A stretch of DNA of 64,000 nt, taken from NCBI RefSeq assembly GCF_900450705.1, contig NZ_UGHK01000002.1, positions 1,492,970 through 1,556,969 on the forward strand, in the 5' to 3' direction. Of this stretch, positions 11,971 through 21,906 are shown in pieces. This stretch comes from Avibacterium paragallinarum. GTDB taxonomy: Bacteria; Pseudomonadota; Gammaproteobacteria; Enterobacterales; Pasteurellaceae. Made by a program: the position numbers and the translations under genes. Numbering within the stretch: position 1 is the stretch's first letter; every line of letters begins with the position of its first letter. The notes below the pieces were generated by a model that was given only the letters and a program-made list of their open reading frames with translations, made no database searches and was not told the origin of the DNA.

Positions 11971-14676
11971 TTAGACTTGTTTAGCACGGCTGCCGTGGCA
12001 ATGTTTGTATTTTTTGCCAGAGCCGCAAGGGCAAGGCTCGTTGCGTCCAATTTTACGAGAAGGATTGTCTAAATCCTCTCCCTCACCTTCATTTTTCGCA
12101 TTGTTATATTGCATTTGAGCCTGCTCGCGAGCCGCGATTTCTTGCTGTAATTTTTCCGCTTGCTCAATTTCTTCTTGAGTGCGAATTTGTACGCGACTCA
12201 GCGTGGTAATGACGCTGAGTTTTAAGGCTTCCAACATATCCGTAAACATTTGGAAAGATTCTTTTTTGTACTCTTGTTTTGGATCTTTTTGTGCGTAACC
12301 ACGGAGGTGAATCCCGCGACGCAAGTGATCCATCGCCGCTAAATGCTCTTTCCAAAGCTCATCAAGGGTTTGTAACATCACGCCTTTTTCAAAGTGTTGC
12401 ATTGGCTCTTTGCCAACCAGTGCTTCTTTACGTTGATATTCTTCTTCCGCAGCTTGAATAATCCGTTCACGCAAGGCTTCTTCGTGGAGCGTGTTATTTT
12501 CCTCAAGCCACTGAGCGAGCGGAAGATTTAATGCGAAGTCTTGTTGTAAACGTAATTCTAGCCCTAGAATATCCCACATTTCTTCCAGTGAGTGCGGTGG
12601 AATATACTGATCAATCACACGATTAAAGACATCTTGACGAATTACATTGATGGTTTCGGAAATTTCATCATTGTCTAATAACGCGTTACGTTGCTCGTAA
12701 ATGGCGTGGCGTTGATCATTGGCAACATCGTCAAATTCGAGCAGATTTTTACGCCCGTCAAAGTTATGGGCTTCCACTTTGGCTTGAGCGGAGGCAATCA
12801 CTTTGGTGAGCAATTTGGATTCCATTGCTTCACCCGGTGTGCTGAAGGCTTTACGCATCATATTCAATTTACCCTCGTTGAGGTAAATTCGCATTAAGGC
12901 ATCGTCTAAAGATAAGTAGAAGCGTGATGAACCTGGGTCACCTTGACGACCTGAACGCCCGCGAAGCTGGTTATCAATACGGCGAGATTCGTGGCGTTCT
13001 GTGCCGATAATGTGCAAGCCGCCCGCTTGTTTCACAATATCTTGGCGTTCCTGCCATTTGGCTTTGATTTCTTCAATTTGGGCTTCACTTGGGTTATCCA
13101 ATTTTGCCACTTCTGCTTTCCAGTTACCGCCGAGTACGATGTCAGTACCGCGACCTGCCATATTGGTTGCGATGGTAACTGCCCCCGGGTAGCCCGCATT
13201 TGCGATAATTTCCGCCTCTTGGGCGTGGAATTTTGCATTTAACACATTATGTTTGATGCCCGCTTGGGTGAGCAGTTGGGAAAGCAATTCTGATTTTTCA
13301 ATTGACGCCGTTCCCACTAACACAGGTTGGTTGCGTGCAATGCAATCTTTGATTTCTTCAATGATCGCTTCAAATTTGTATTGCTCATTTTCAAACATTA
13401 AATCCGTGCGATCATCGCGAATCATCGGGCGATTGGTTGGGATCACAATGGTTTCTAAACCATAAATTTGTTGAAATTCAAAGGCTTCTGTATCTGCCGT
13501 TCCGGTCATTCCCGCCAGTTTTTCATATAAACGGAAATAGTTTTGATAGGTGATGGAAGCGACAGTTTGGTTTTCATTTTGAATTTGCACGCCCTCTTTA
13601 GCTTCAATGGCTTGGTGCAAGCCGTCAGACCAGCGGCGGCCTGCCATTGTACGTCCCGTATGCTCATCAACGATCACGATCTCACCGTCTTTCACGATGT
13701 AATCCACATCACGCTCAAATAAGGTATGTGCCCGCAATGCCGAATTAACGTGATGTAATAAGCTGATTTTGGCTGGAGAATACAGGGATTCGCTTTCTTG
13801 CATTAACCCTTGTTGAATGAGCAGTTGCTCAATTTTTTCTTGCCCCCGTTCGGTGAGGTAAGCCTGCTTGGTTTTCAGATCCAGCGTGTAATCGCCATCG
13901 CCTTGGTATTCTTCCGTGTCCTCTTTATCTTGTTTGATTAAATGAGGAATTAATTTATCCACCGCGATATACAGTTCAGAGCTGTCTTCCGCAGGCCCTG
14001 AAATGATCAATGGCGTTCTTGCTTCATCGATCAAAATGGAATCCACTTCATCGACCAATGCGTAATATAATTCTTTTTGGAAGCGATCTTGTGCAGAATG
14101 TGCAAGGTTATCACGCAGATAATCGAAACCCAGCTCGCTGTTTGTGGCATAAGTAATGTCGGCGGCATAGGCGGCTCGTTTTTCTTCGCCAGAAAGCCCT
14201 GGAATATTCACGCCGACGGTCATTCCTAAAAATTCAAAGAGCGGGCGGTTAATTTCCGCATCGCGGCGTGCAAGGTAATCATTCACCGTAACCACGTGAA
14301 CCCCTTTGCCCGTTAAGGCATTGAGATAACAAGGTAGGGTGGCGGTTAAGGTTTTCCCTTCCCCCGTCCGCATTTCAGCGATGCAACGGTTGTTTAGCAC
14401 CATTCCGCCGATAAGTTGCACGTCAAAATGACGCATACCCAGTACACGTTTGCTCGCTTCTCGCACTGTGGCGAAGGCCTCTGGTAACAGGTTATCAAGG
14501 CGTTCTCCGTTTTTCAGACGCTCACGAAACTCTGCCGTTTTGCTTTGTAGCTGTTCATCGCTCAAGGCCTCAAACTCGGCTTCCATTTTGTTGATTTTTA
14601 CCACTTGTTTATTTAAACGGCGTAAAATGCGGTCATTACGACTGCCAAAAATTTTTGTAAAAATTGTTCCAAACAT
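11971..14676 (-). CDS. secA: Preprotein translocase ATPase SecA
   Basis: 901 residues. N-terminal DEAD-like motor ([40 protein letters not shown]), preprotein cross-linking domain, second motor fold ([23 protein letters not shown]), helical scaffold, and a zinc-binding tail ([14 protein letters not shown]) that binds SecB. Drives export through SecYEG. An 88-bp leader follows the secM-like gene and contains a hairpin at 14711-14728; secA is probably regulated by SecM translation arrest. Confidence 0.98.
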   Translation of the reverse strand: MFGTIFTKIFGSRNDRILRRLNKQVVKINKMEAEFEALSDEQLQSKTAEFRERLKNGERLDNLLPEAFATVREASKRVLGMRHFDVQLIGGMVLNNRCIAEMRTGEGKTLTATLPCYLNALTGKGVHVVTVNDYLARRDAEINRPLFEFLGMTVGVNIPGLSGEEKRAAYAADITYATNSELGFDYLRDNLAHSAQDRFQKELYYALVDEVDSILIDEARTPLIISGPAEDSSELYIAVDKLIPHLIKQDKEDTEEYQGDGDYTLDLKTKQAYLTERGQEKIEQLLIQQGLMQESESLYSPAKISLLHHVNSALRAHTLFERDVDYIVKDGEIVIVDEHTGRTMAGRRWSDGLHQAIEAKEGVQIQNENQTVASITYQNYFRLYEKLAGMTGTADTEAFEFQQIYGLETIVIPTNRPMIRDDRTDLMFENEQYKFEAIIEEIKDCIARNQPVLVGTASIEKSELLSQLLTQAGIKHNVLNAKFHAQEAEIIANAGYPGAVTIATNMAGRGTDIVLGGNWKAEVAKLDNPSEAQIEEIKAKWQERQDIVKQAGGLHIIGTERHESRRIDNQLRGRSGRQGDPGSSRFYLSLDDALMRIYLNEGKLNMMRKAFSTPGEAMESKLLTKVIASAQAKVEAHNFDGRKNLLEFDDVANDQRHAIYEQRNALLDNDEISETINVIRQDVFNRVIDQYIPPHSLEEMWDILGLELRLQQDFALNLPLAQWLEENNTLHEEALRERIIQAAEEEYQRKEALVGKEPMQHFEKGVMLQTLDELWKEHLAAMDHLRRGIHLRGYAQKDPKQEYKKESFQMFTDMLEALKLSVITTLSRVQIRTQEEIEQAEKLQQEIAAREQAQMQYNNAKNEGEGEDLDNPSRKIGRNEPCPCGSGKKYKHCHGSRAKQV

Positions 14677-14710
14677 ATTTTTTCTTTCAATACTAATAAG
14701 TTATACATTA

Positions 14711-14728
14711 TTTCAGGCTCGCCTGAAA
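14711..14728 (-). promoter_or_regulatory. Hairpin in the secM-secA intergenic leader
   Basis: TTTCAGGC and GCCTGAAA form a near-perfect stem with a 2- to 4-nt loop about 35 nt upstream of the secA ATG. In E. coli, secM arrest melts an mRNA structure that hides the secA ribosome site. This hairpin is in the right interval but does not itself cover the weak purine-rich site before the ATG, so its role is inferred. Confidence 0.5.
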
Positions 14729-14764
14729 CTGAGAAGAGGGGGCATTTTCTGCCGATGAATGGGG

Positions 14765-15076
14765 TTAGGCGAAAGGCCCTGCCCGAATGATAATGGCGTG
14801 AGCGTTTAGGGTTGATAAAAAGTGCGGTATGTTTTTTAGTCGAATTTTTACCGCAGGGATTTGCCTGTTATTTAAGACAAACTGCGATTGAATTTGCTGT
14901 TTCTGCTGGCTTTGTTGTTGGCTCTGCTGAATAGCGAGCTGACGCGACTGTTTCACATAATTTTCATCAGCAAAGTTTGCATTGTTTAAGCCCTGTGCTT
15001 GAGGCAAGGCAAAGATTGCAATCATACTGAGTATGAGTTGCGACCAAAAATGCTGGGGGCTTTTCGATGAAATCAT
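14765..15076 (-). CDS. secM: SecM-like secretion monitor with C-terminal arrest motif
   Basis: 103 residues, shorter than the 170 of E. coli SecM. An N-terminal signal-like segment (LILSMIAIFALPQAQG) precedes a Gln-rich spacer. The C-terminus is HFLSTLNAHAIIIRAGPFA. IRAGP is the core of the SecM ribosome-arrest peptide, with Arg98-Ala-Gly-Pro101, while the upstream Trp-Ile of E. coli is not conserved. It lies directly upstream of secA. Translation would stall when export is poor and raise secA translation. The assignment rests on position, signal peptide and IRAGP. Confidence 0.85.
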   Translation of the reverse strand: MISSKSPQHFWSQLILSMIAIFALPQAQGLNNANFADENYVKQSRQLAIQQSQQQSQQKQQIQSQFVLNNRQIPAVKIRLKNIPHFLSTLNAHAIIIRAGPFA

Positions 15077-15180
15077 TTTTCGCTGAGGTTAAAGTAAAAA
15101 TTGCTGTTATTGTAACGGAAAATCACTACAATGTCTTTTTCATATCCGTAATATTAGGTCAAAAAAGCAGAAAACAAGCA

Positions 15181-15486
15181 ATGCGATACAGTAAACCCAC
15201 GAATGTGCAAGATGTGCTAGAAAATTCGAGCCTTGGCAAAATTATGCAAAAAGGCATTTTGTTACAGCAGTTAAATGAACAGTTAGAGCGGTTATTTCCT
15301 AGCCAGTTTAAAGGGTTTTATCGGGTTGCCAATATCGCTAAAAATAGCCTTGTTATTGAAGTTGCCAATGCAATGGTACGACAAGGGCTATTATTCAAAC
15401 AACAAGAATTATTAGCTCAAATTCAGCAATTCCAACCGCAGATTCAGCAACTAAATTTTAAAGTGAATCCTGCCTTGCTTCGCTAA
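15181..15486 (+). CDS. dciA: DUF721 protein, DciA-like helicase operator
   Basis: 101 residues from ATG at 15181; a longer reading from 15067 overlaps the secM promoter region and is unlikely. Pattern VQDVLENSSLGKIMQKGI... RVANIAKNSLVIEVANA... LLFKQQELLAQIQQF fits the DUF721/DciA family, which assists loading of the replicative helicase DnaB in bacteria lacking DnaC. The neighbourhood dciA-secM-secA-mutT is conserved in gamma-proteobacteria; here dciA is divergent from secM. Its 3' end overlaps dam by 29 bp, tail to tail. Confidence 0.75.
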   Translation: MRYSKPTNVQDVLENSSLGKIMQKGILLQQLNEQLERLFPSQFKGFYRVANIAKNSLVIEVANAMVRQGLLFKQQELLAQIQQFQPQIQQLNFKVNPALLR

Positions 15487-16348
15487 GCACAGGCGAATTT
15501 TTGCCGTTAAACGTGGCAATCAGCTCATTGACTTTAATCCGTTTATGAGACGCTTGACTAATGGAGCGTTGCACTTTTAAGCGTTTAATTTTCGCCCCTT
15601 GATAAATTTGGCGAGTGAATTTGGTGTCGTGATTGGAAATCAGCACTGAAATTTGCTGTTCATTTGCCGTACGCTGTGCCAATTCCGCCAAAGTTTGCTG
15701 ATGAGCTAAAGAAAATTCATTGCCTGAATAGCTGGTGAAATTGGTTTCCTGTTTGAGGGGGGCATAAGGCGGATCGCAATAAATCACCGAGTTTTCATCG
15801 GCGAATTTGAAAGCCTCGTGAAAATCAGCACAAATAAACACCGCACTTTGTGCTTTATAGGAAAAATAGCGTAGTTCAGCTTCTGGAAAATAATGGGTTT
15901 TATAGCTTCCAAAAGGCACATTAAATTCATTTTGGCTGTTATAGCGACATAATCCATTGAAACCAAAGCGGTTTAAATATAAAAATAAAACCGAGCGTTC
16001 AAAGTTGTTGGTGGATTGATTGAACTGGGTTCGGCGGGCATAATAATACTCAGCGGTATTTGCCTGAGGGTGAAAAAAGACACTTTTTGCGGCCTCAATA
16101 TACAAATTGACATCTTGTTTTACTGTATTAAAGAGATTAATCAAATCAGCATTAATATCGACCAAAATATACCGCTCAAATTGACTATTAAGAAAAACCG
16201 CTCCCGCTCCCACAAAAGGTTCAATAAGACATTGTTTTTTCTTCGGAAACAATTTATTGATTTGATCTGTAAGGCGAAATTTCCCACCCGCCCATTTTAA
16301 AAAAGGGCGGTATTTTTGTTGAGGGAAAATTGTAGCATTAGGGGACAT
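15458..16348 (-). CDS. dam: DNA adenine methyltransferase Dam
   Basis: 296 residues. AdoMet motif EPFVGAGAVF at 43-52, preceded by PFLKWAGGKFRL, and catalytic DPPY at 192-195. It methylates adenine in GATC, guiding mismatch repair and replication timing. It follows aroB with a 5-bp gap, so aroK-aroB-dam form one operon, as in H. influenzae. C-terminal extension beyond KVNELIATF is a little longer than usual. Confidence 0.95.
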   Translation of the reverse strand: MSPNATIFPQQKYRPFLKWAGGKFRLTDQINKLFPKKKQCLIEPFVGAGAVFLNSQFERYILVDINADLINLFNTVKQDVNLYIEAAKSVFFHPQANTAEYYYARRTQFNQSTNNFERSVLFLYLNRFGFNGLCRYNSQNEFNVPFGSYKTHYFPEAELRYFSYKAQSAVFICADFHEAFKFADENSVIYCDPPYAPLKQETNFTSYSGNEFSLAHQQTLAELAQRTANEQQISVLISNHDTKFTRQIYQGAKIKRLKVQRSISQASHKRIKVNELIATFNGKNSPVLSEARQDSL

Positions 16349-16353
16349 TGAGA

Positions 16354-17442
16354 TTAGTCAATTTGCGTGCAACGAGCAATGGCAGCAAGCACAAGATCTT
16401 TATCGCTATCACTAGCAACATAGGCTTGCCCTAAAGATTTCAGTAAAACAAGGCGTAATTTGCCAGCTAGCACTTTTTTATCACGCATCATATGCGGTAG
16501 GTAATCTTCAGGCCGCATTGTATCAGGGGAAACTGTCGGCAAATTGGCACGAGCGAAGAGTTTTTCCAAACGCCCAACTTCTTGCACAGACAAATCACCC
16601 AGCATTTCAGACAGTGCCGCAGCCATCATTGACCCCGCAGCCACTGCCTCACCGTGCAACCATTTGCCATAGCCTAAATGGGTTTCAATGGCGTGTCCGA
16701 AAGTATGCCCTAAATTCAATAAGGCACGATCGCCTTTTTCTGTTTCATCGCGGACGACTACATCGGCTTTGATTTGACAACAACGAGCGATACATTGCTG
16801 TAACGGAGCTTGCTCAAGAGCAACCAATTCATCAATGTGCTGTTCAAGCCATTCAAAGAAAGAATAATCCAAAATCGCCCCGTATTTAATCACTTCTGCC
16901 AAGCCCGCATTGACTTCACGTTTTGGCAAGGTGTTTAAGGTGAGCGTATCAACAATCACCGTACAAGGCTGATAAAACGCCCCAATCATATTTTTACCCA
17001 ACGGGTGATTCACCGCTGTTTTACCGCCCACAGAGGAATCTACTTGTGCAAGCAATGTGGTTGGAATTTGGATAAAACGCACACCACGTTGATAACTTGC
17101 CGCCGCGTAACCTGCCACATCACCAATTACCCCGCCACCTAATGCGATAATGGTGGTATCGCGACCGTGTTTTTTTTCTAAAAGTGCGGTAAAAATTAGG
17201 TTTAGGGAATCCAAATTTTTGTATTGCTCACCGTCAGGCAGCAATACGTGATCGACAAGGCAGCCTAATTGAGCAAGGGTTTCACTTACAGGAGCAAGGT
17301 AATGTTGTGCAATCGTTGGATTGGTTACGATCATCCCCTTATCGCCCGCGTTAAGGGGATACACATCGGGCTGAAAAAGCAATCCCGCACCAATATAAAT
17401 AGGATAACGACGATCTTTTAATTCAACATTTACGCACAACAT
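16354..17442 (-). CDS. aroB: 3-dehydroquinate synthase
   Basis: 362 residues, normal length. NAD-binding [13 protein letters not shown], the [20 protein letters not shown] block with active-site Lys, and metal ligands in [12 protein letters not shown] and HGEAVAAG. Converts DAHP to 3-dehydroquinate, second step of the shikimate pathway. Starts 16 bp after aroK stops; cotranscribed with aroK and dam. Confidence 0.97.
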   Translation of the reverse strand: MLCVNVELKDRRYPIYIGAGLLFQPDVYPLNAGDKGMIVTNPTIAQHYLAPVSETLAQLGCLVDHVLLPDGEQYKNLDSLNLIFTALLEKKHGRDTTIIALGGGVIGDVAGYAAASYQRGVRFIQIPTTLLAQVDSSVGGKTAVNHPLGKNMIGAFYQPCTVIVDTLTLNTLPKREVNAGLAEVIKYGAILDYSFFEWLEQHIDELVALEQAPLQQCIARCCQIKADVVVRDETEKGDRALLNLGHTFGHAIETHLGYGKWLHGEAVAAGSMMAAALSEMLGDLSVQEVGRLEKLFARANLPTVSPDTMRPEDYLPHMMRDKKVLAGKLRLVLLKSLGQAYVASDSDKDLVLAAIARCTQID

Positions 17443-17458
17443 TGTTTTTCCTTTTTAA

Positions 17459-17986
17459 TTAACCGTTGATATTCTCAATTAAATCAACAATTTGATTTGC
17501 CATTACCTTTGCACTTTGAGCATCGGTTGGCAAGGTAATATCTGCCACTTCTTGATAAAGTGGATTGCGGATTTTCGACAATTCTTCAAGCACTTGACGC
17601 GGATCTTCCACATCTTGCAATAACGGGCGTTTTTTATCACGCTGTGTCCGTTCAAACTGCTTATCTACTGTGGTTTCAAGGTAAATCACAATACCGCGAG
17701 CAGAAAGATGATTACGGTTTTCTTTCGACATCACCGCACCACCGCCAGTGGAAAGCACGATACCCTGTTTCTGCGTTAATTCATTAATAATACGCTCTTC
17801 ACGTTTACGGAAGCCTTCTTCTCCCTCCACATCAAAGATCCAGCTGATATCCGCCCCCGCACGCTGTTCAATTTCAGCATCGGTATCAATAAAATCCATT
17901 CCCAATAATTGTGCTAACTGACGACCAATTGTGCTTTTCCCAGCTCCCATTGGACCAACTAAGAAAATATTACGTTTTTCTGCCAT
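17459..17986 (-). CDS. aroK: Shikimate kinase I
   Basis: 175 residues from ATG at 17986, chosen because [19 protein letters not shown] is the conserved start; a frame open to 18055 adds an unlikely N-terminus. Walker [10 protein letters not shown] at residues 11-19, shikimate-binding DTDAEIEQR and STGGGAVM. Phosphorylates shikimate. First gene of the aroK-aroB-dam operon. Confidence 0.97.
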   Translation of the reverse strand: MAEKRNIFLVGPMGAGKSTIGRQLAQLLGMDFIDTDAEIEQRAGADISWIFDVEGEEGFRKREERIINELTQKQGIVLSTGGGAVMSKENRNHLSARGIVIYLETTVDKQFERTQRDKKRPLLQDVEDPRQVLEELSKIRNPLYQEVADITLPTDAQSAKVMANQIVDLIENING

Positions 17987-18219
17987 TTTTCGTTGTTCTT
18001 CTTTAACAAAATTTAAAATTATTGATCTTTCCGATAAATAAAAAGACAACCACAAATCTTCATTATGGTTGTTAAAAGATCACCCAAAAAATAAGTGCGA
18101 TTATCGCAATAAATGCCCACCGATTTCAACCTTCAAAGAGATTTATTTGCGAGATTTCTGTAAAATATTCAAAAATAATATACTTTTGTTGAATGCCTTA
18201 CTACATCCATCTCACTATA

Positions 18220-19542
18220 TCATTCCTCTACTGTACCACTACGAATTAAGCGTGGTGTAACAAAAATAACGAGTTCCCTCTTTTGATGTCTCTCGACTTC
18301 CTTACTAAATAGCCTTTTTATTCCAGGTATGTCTCCTAAAATTGGTACTTTATCAAGTGCTTTAGTAATCGTATCGTGGAAAATTCCGCCCAATACAATT
18401 GTTTCGCCGTCTTGTGCAAAGACTTGCGTATTAATTTCCTGTTTATCAATAGAAATCACCTCATTTTCTCCATAAGATACCCGTCCTCCAGGTGCATTCT
18501 GGCTAACAACAAGATCAAGTAAAATACCGTTATGCTTTAATAAATGAGGTGTAACTTCAAGCCCAAGTACAGCTTCTCGGAATTCAATAGACTGCGTATC
18601 ATTTTTTCCATTATTCACTACATAGGGGATTTCTGTACCTTGCTTGATACTTGCACTTTTCTTATTCGTAGTCAATAATCGTGGACTCGCAATAATTTCA
18701 ACGTTATTTTCTCTTTCTAATGCTGTCAACTCTAAATCTAATAACCTTCCATTAATTTTAGCTACTTGCAAAGCTACCGAACCTGCAGGATTTGAACTCG
18801 TCGCAAAATTAATATTTAGATTATCCGTAATATTTGAGAATCCATTTGCATTTAAGCTTCCAGAAACGCTATGGCTTATATCTGAGGGAGAAAAAATTCC
18901 CCATCTAACGCCCAATTCTTTTAAACTTTCATCGCTAATTGTGACAATACGAGCTTCAATAATAATTTGCTGAATAGGTTTATCCATATCCGCTACCAAT
19001 TTCCTAATTTGTTTTATTTTTTTAGCTTCATCTTGGATAATGAGTAAATTATTGCGTTCATCAAAACTTATACTTCCATTTGCTGTTAATAAAGATCCAT
19101 TCCCTGAAGTGAGGGCTTTCATTACCTCGGATGCTTTGGCATAGTGCAACTTTATTGAAGTTATTAACATATCTGCTGATGTTGCTATGTCTGTTGATGA
19201 ATTTAACACTACATTTTCTTGATTAGTTGCTTGCGACTGACTTAAATAATATATCCCATTATTTTCCCAAAACCGCAAATGTTTTATTTCAGCGATAGAT
19301 TTTAATAATTGAAGTAATGTTGTATTTTGCAATTGCAAAGATATTGAACCAGACAATTCATCATCTATGACTAAATTGATTTTTTGATACCCAGCTAAAT
19401 ATTGTACAGTATCTACTAATGGAGCTTGCTTTAAATGAACAGAGAATGTATTATTTTCGTCACTTGCATTAACCTGTCTAAATGGATAGGATAGAATAAG
19501 AAAAAATAAAAGAATATTCTTTATTATATTTGGTAACTTCAT
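18220..19542 (-). CDS. comE: Competence secretin ComE (PilQ/HofQ family)
   Basis: 440 residues with a signal peptide (1-26), a secretin/TonB short N-terminal domain, an N1-type domain, and a C-terminal secretin domain ending VPILGDIPGIKRLFSKE then ELVIFVTPRLI. It forms the outer-membrane pore for the DNA-uptake pseudopilus. Last gene of comABCDE, 8 bp after comD. The whole operon is clearly AT-richer than the flanking aro genes. Confidence 0.93.
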   Translation of the reverse strand: MKLPNIIKNILLFFLILSYPFRQVNASDENNTFSVHLKQAPLVDTVQYLAGYQKINLVIDDELSGSISLQLQNTTLLQLLKSIAEIKHLRFWENNGIYYLSQSQATNQENVVLNSSTDIATSADMLITSIKLHYAKASEVMKALTSGNGSLLTANGSISFDERNNLLIIQDEAKKIKQIRKLVADMDKPIQQIIIEARIVTISDESLKELGVRWGIFSPSDISHSVSGSLNANGFSNITDNLNINFATSSNPAGSVALQVAKINGRLLDLELTALERENNVEIIASPRLLTTNKKSASIKQGTEIPYVVNNGKNDTQSIEFREAVLGLEVTPHLLKHNGILLDLVVSQNAPGGRVSYGENEVISIDKQEINTQVFAQDGETIVLGGIFHDTITKALDKVPILGDIPGIKRLFSKEVERHQKRELVIFVTPRLIRSGTVEE

Positions 19543-19550
19543 TATTTCTC

Positions 19551-19910
19551 CTATACATCTAAATACATAATCTTAGATTGAATACAATCAAATATTTTTA
19601 CCTTACTTAAGGATATTTCCTCAATCCGTAATTTTTCTTGGGTGAAAATATCATTTACTCTTAACATCATAATTTTTTTCTCTTGATCGAGAAACATAAC
19701 ATTTTTTTCATTTTTAAATTCAATAACTCCAATCAATTTTAGCAGCTGAAATGCTGTATTTTCTGCAAAAATACGATGACTGGAAGAACAAGAATAACTA
19801 TTATTGATTGTAGATGTATCACTCTTGATACCTCGTCTAGTTCTATCAAAAGGATCTTGACCGAATACTGTATAACTAACAAAAAATAAAAATAGAATTA
19901 GCTTTTTCAT
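19551..19910 (-). CDS. comD: Competence protein ComD (PilP-like)
   Basis: 119 residues with an N-terminal signal peptide (KKLILFLFFVSYTVFG). Its start codon overlaps the comC stop as TAATG. Position between the PilO-like and secretin genes matches H. influenzae comD, a periplasmic PilP-type partner linking the inner-membrane assembly to the secretin. Assignment is mainly from synteny, since the sequence is weakly conserved. Confidence 0.85.
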   Translation of the reverse strand: MKKLILFLFFVSYTVFGQDPFDRTRRGIKSDTSTINNSYSCSSSHRIFAENTAFQLLKLIGVIEFKNEKNVMFLDQEKKIMMLRVNDIFTQEKLRIEEISLSKVKIFDCIQSKIMYLDV

Positions 19911-20437
19911 TATTTAACCTCATCAATTATTAATTTAAACTTAAATTCTGCTGTAAGAGTTTTATTAATATCCTTATAAATAATAAAGTGTAATAAATAC
20001 ATTTGAGGATTTTCATATAAAAATTCTGTCAAAAAATCTGTCAATTCGGTAAAATTCCCCATCAACTGAAGATCAATGTAAGGATCTTGATATAAGCTCC
20101 ATTGACTATTCTTAACTTGCAAGTTAGATAAAAGGTATTCTAAACTTTCGTTAACTTTAGAAATATTATTAGTTACTTCAGGCGTAAACGCTTTTTGTGT
20201 TGCTTGCTGTAAGCTATTTAATATACGTTTCTGAAAAAGTAATTCTTCCTCTTCCTGCTTAATTTGCAAACTTAGTTGAATATTATCCCAATATACCTTT
20301 TGATACTCTATAAAAATAAAACAAAAAGGTATTAATAATATAAATAATAAAATAAGATATTGCTTTCCTCTTCTCAAGTTAAAAAATCTTCCTATTAAAT
20401 TATTTCTATTCTCAAAAAACTTATTATTCATATCCAT
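19910..20437 (-). CDS. comC: Competence protein ComC (PilO-like)
   Basis: About 175 residues from ATG at 20437 (an ATG at 20431 is an alternative; an open frame extends to 20485 inside comB). One membrane segment (YLILLFILLIPFCFIFIEY) followed by a coiled-coil stretch (IKQEEEELLFQKRILNSL), the PilO plan. It overlaps the end of comB by 14 bp, implying translational coupling. Inner-membrane part of the DNA-uptake machine. Confidence 0.87.
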   Translation of the reverse strand: MDMNNKFFENRNNLIGRFFNLRRGKQYLILLFILLIPFCFIFIEYQKVYWDNIQLSLQIKQEEEELLFQKRILNSLQQATQKAFTPEVTNNISKVNESLEYLLSNLQVKNSQWSLYQDPYIDLQLMGNFTELTDFLTEFLYENPQMYLLHFIIYKDINKTLTAEFKFKLIIDEVK

Positions 20438-20936
20438 TATTATTAAAATTAAACTCAAAAAAAATTCGTGTGCCTTTTGGCTCAAATTTTGTTAACTTAC
20501 TATATTTAAAGAGATTACTATTCATCAGTGTTTTTTGCAAAGCTATAAATTCTTCTTGTGATATAACTTCTCCTTTCAAAATGAGATTTCTCTTCGTTAG
20601 ATTAATTGAGGTTAACTCGCCTTGCTCTAAAGGTAAGCTATGTAAAAAAGACAAAAAATTCTTAATTTCAGTGTTTTCTAATACATATTCTTCATCCTGA
20701 TATCTATGATCTTTACGCAATAATGAAATTTTTTCTTTAACCTGTTGAATATCCTGTAAAATAGATTGATATCTCTCATTATTATTTTGTAATATATGTT
20801 GTTCATTTTGATATATATCAGATGTTATTATAATTAATCCCCCTTCAAATAATAAACAAACAATAAGAATAAAAATAAACCTCCTTAAGTTCTCATAATA
20901 TTGCTTTTGTCTCCAAGGTAATAAATTTACGCCCAC
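20424..20936 (-). CDS. comB: Competence protein ComB (PilN-like)
   Basis: 170 residues. Starts MGVNLLPWRQKQYYENLRR, the typical N-terminal PilN motif (NLLPWR) that binds PilM, followed by one membrane span and a coiled coil. Partner of ComA at the inner membrane. Located 29 bp after comA. Confidence 0.9.
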   Translation of the reverse strand: MGVNLLPWRQKQYYENLRRFIFILIVCLLFEGGLIIITSDIYQNEQHILQNNNERYQSILQDIQQVKEKISLLRKDHRYQDEEYVLENTEIKNFLSFLHSLPLEQGELTSINLTKRNLILKGEVISQEEFIALQKTLMNSNLFKYSKLTKFEPKGTRIFFEFNFNNNGYE

Positions 20937-20965
20937 TATCTACTCCTTTATATTATTAGAAATAA

Positions 20966-21733
20966 TTACTTCCATAATGCATTTCCTAATGCTATAAATG
21001 GAATATCTGTATTTATTCTAATCCAATCTGGAGAATATTCTTGTGTATTATTTAACGAAGAATAATAATAAACTTGATCACAATCAAATGAATAACGTTG
21101 ACAAAATTTCTCATACAAAGTGGTAAGTGAAATCTTTGTTTTATGTATAGTTTGGATTTGATTTGTATTAGGATTAATAATAAACACATAGACTTCATCT
21201 TGATAAAAAAACAGTGATTTTTTCTCTATTTTATAATCAATAAAATAATGAAACGCTCTAATTACAGTATTTGAGATACAATCTAAAACTTGAATAGATA
21301 AAGGCTGATATATCTTAAGATAATCTTCGGCTATCTTTTTTTTAACCGCATACACAGTTAATTTAACACCTTCTTTTAGCTGTTCTACTTGATAATCAAA
21401 CCAAATATCATCGATAATAATAGGTAATTCTTGAGACAATAAGAAACGGCATTGCTGTTCATATTCAGAAATAGTTAGAGAATGAGGAAGCAACAATGTT
21501 TTTACCCAAGTATATTGCGATGTAATAGATGCCACAAATTTCAAAGTTTTTAATGAATAATTACATTCACCAACTAACAAATTAGGTTTCAAACGCTCAA
21601 ACGAAATATCATTCTCAATTACACAAAAGCGAGGACGATTTTCCTCATCAAACCAGACAAAATCATAAGTTCTGATACCTTTCCAGACACCAATTTGCAG
21701 CTGTTTCTTACAAGAACTTTTTATTTTTAACAT
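20966..21733 (-). CDS. comA: Competence protein ComA (PilM-like)
   Basis: 255 residues, first gene of the five-gene DNA-uptake operon. It corresponds to the actin-like cytoplasmic PilM protein, here short and diverged as in H. influenzae ComA. Assigned from order (ComA-B-C-D-E beside ponA) and size. It starts 158 bp from ponA and is probably expressed from a CRP-S promoter whose site overlaps the ponA start codon. Confidence 0.88.
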   Translation of the reverse strand: MLKIKSSCKKQLQIGVWKGIRTYDFVWFDEENRPRFCVIENDISFERLKPNLLVGECNYSLKTLKFVASITSQYTWVKTLLLPHSLTISEYEQQCRFLLSQELPIIIDDIWFDYQVEQLKEGVKLTVYAVKKKIAEDYLKIYQPLSIQVLDCISNTVIRAFHYFIDYKIEKKSLFFYQDEVYVFIINPNTNQIQTIHKTKISLTTLYEKFCQRYSFDCDQVYYYSSLNNTQEYSPDWIRINTDIPFIALGNALWK

Positions 21734-21851
21734 TATTTTTCCTAATCTTCCGTTTTCTCGATATATTTAGCTTTAGATTTTTTTAATGACTCTTTATACT
21801 TACACATTAAGGAAGTACAAACCTAAACTCCTTGAGTTTTAAGTTTTTCTG

Positions 21852-21906
21852 ATTTTATGTAACATTTCACGAACTAAGAGAGAATTTTTCGATGCGGATC
21901 GCAAAA
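21852..21906 (-). promoter_or_regulatory. CRP-S competence promoter of comABCDE
   Basis: 21885-21906 reads TTTTTCGAT GCGG ATCGCAAAA, a 22-bp near-palindrome with the Sxy-dependent CRP-S core (T)CGA N6 TCGCA, one mismatch from symmetric. On the minus strand a TAAAAT -10-like box (21857-21852) follows at suitable distance. Its centre lies over the ponA start codon (21892). In H. influenzae comA is controlled by such a site. Confidence 0.75.

Noticed and set aside
18095-18110. TGCGATTATCGCA near aroK as a CRP-S site
   Set aside because: The half-sites are 3 bp apart instead of 6, so it does not fit CRP-S; aroK is not a competence gene.
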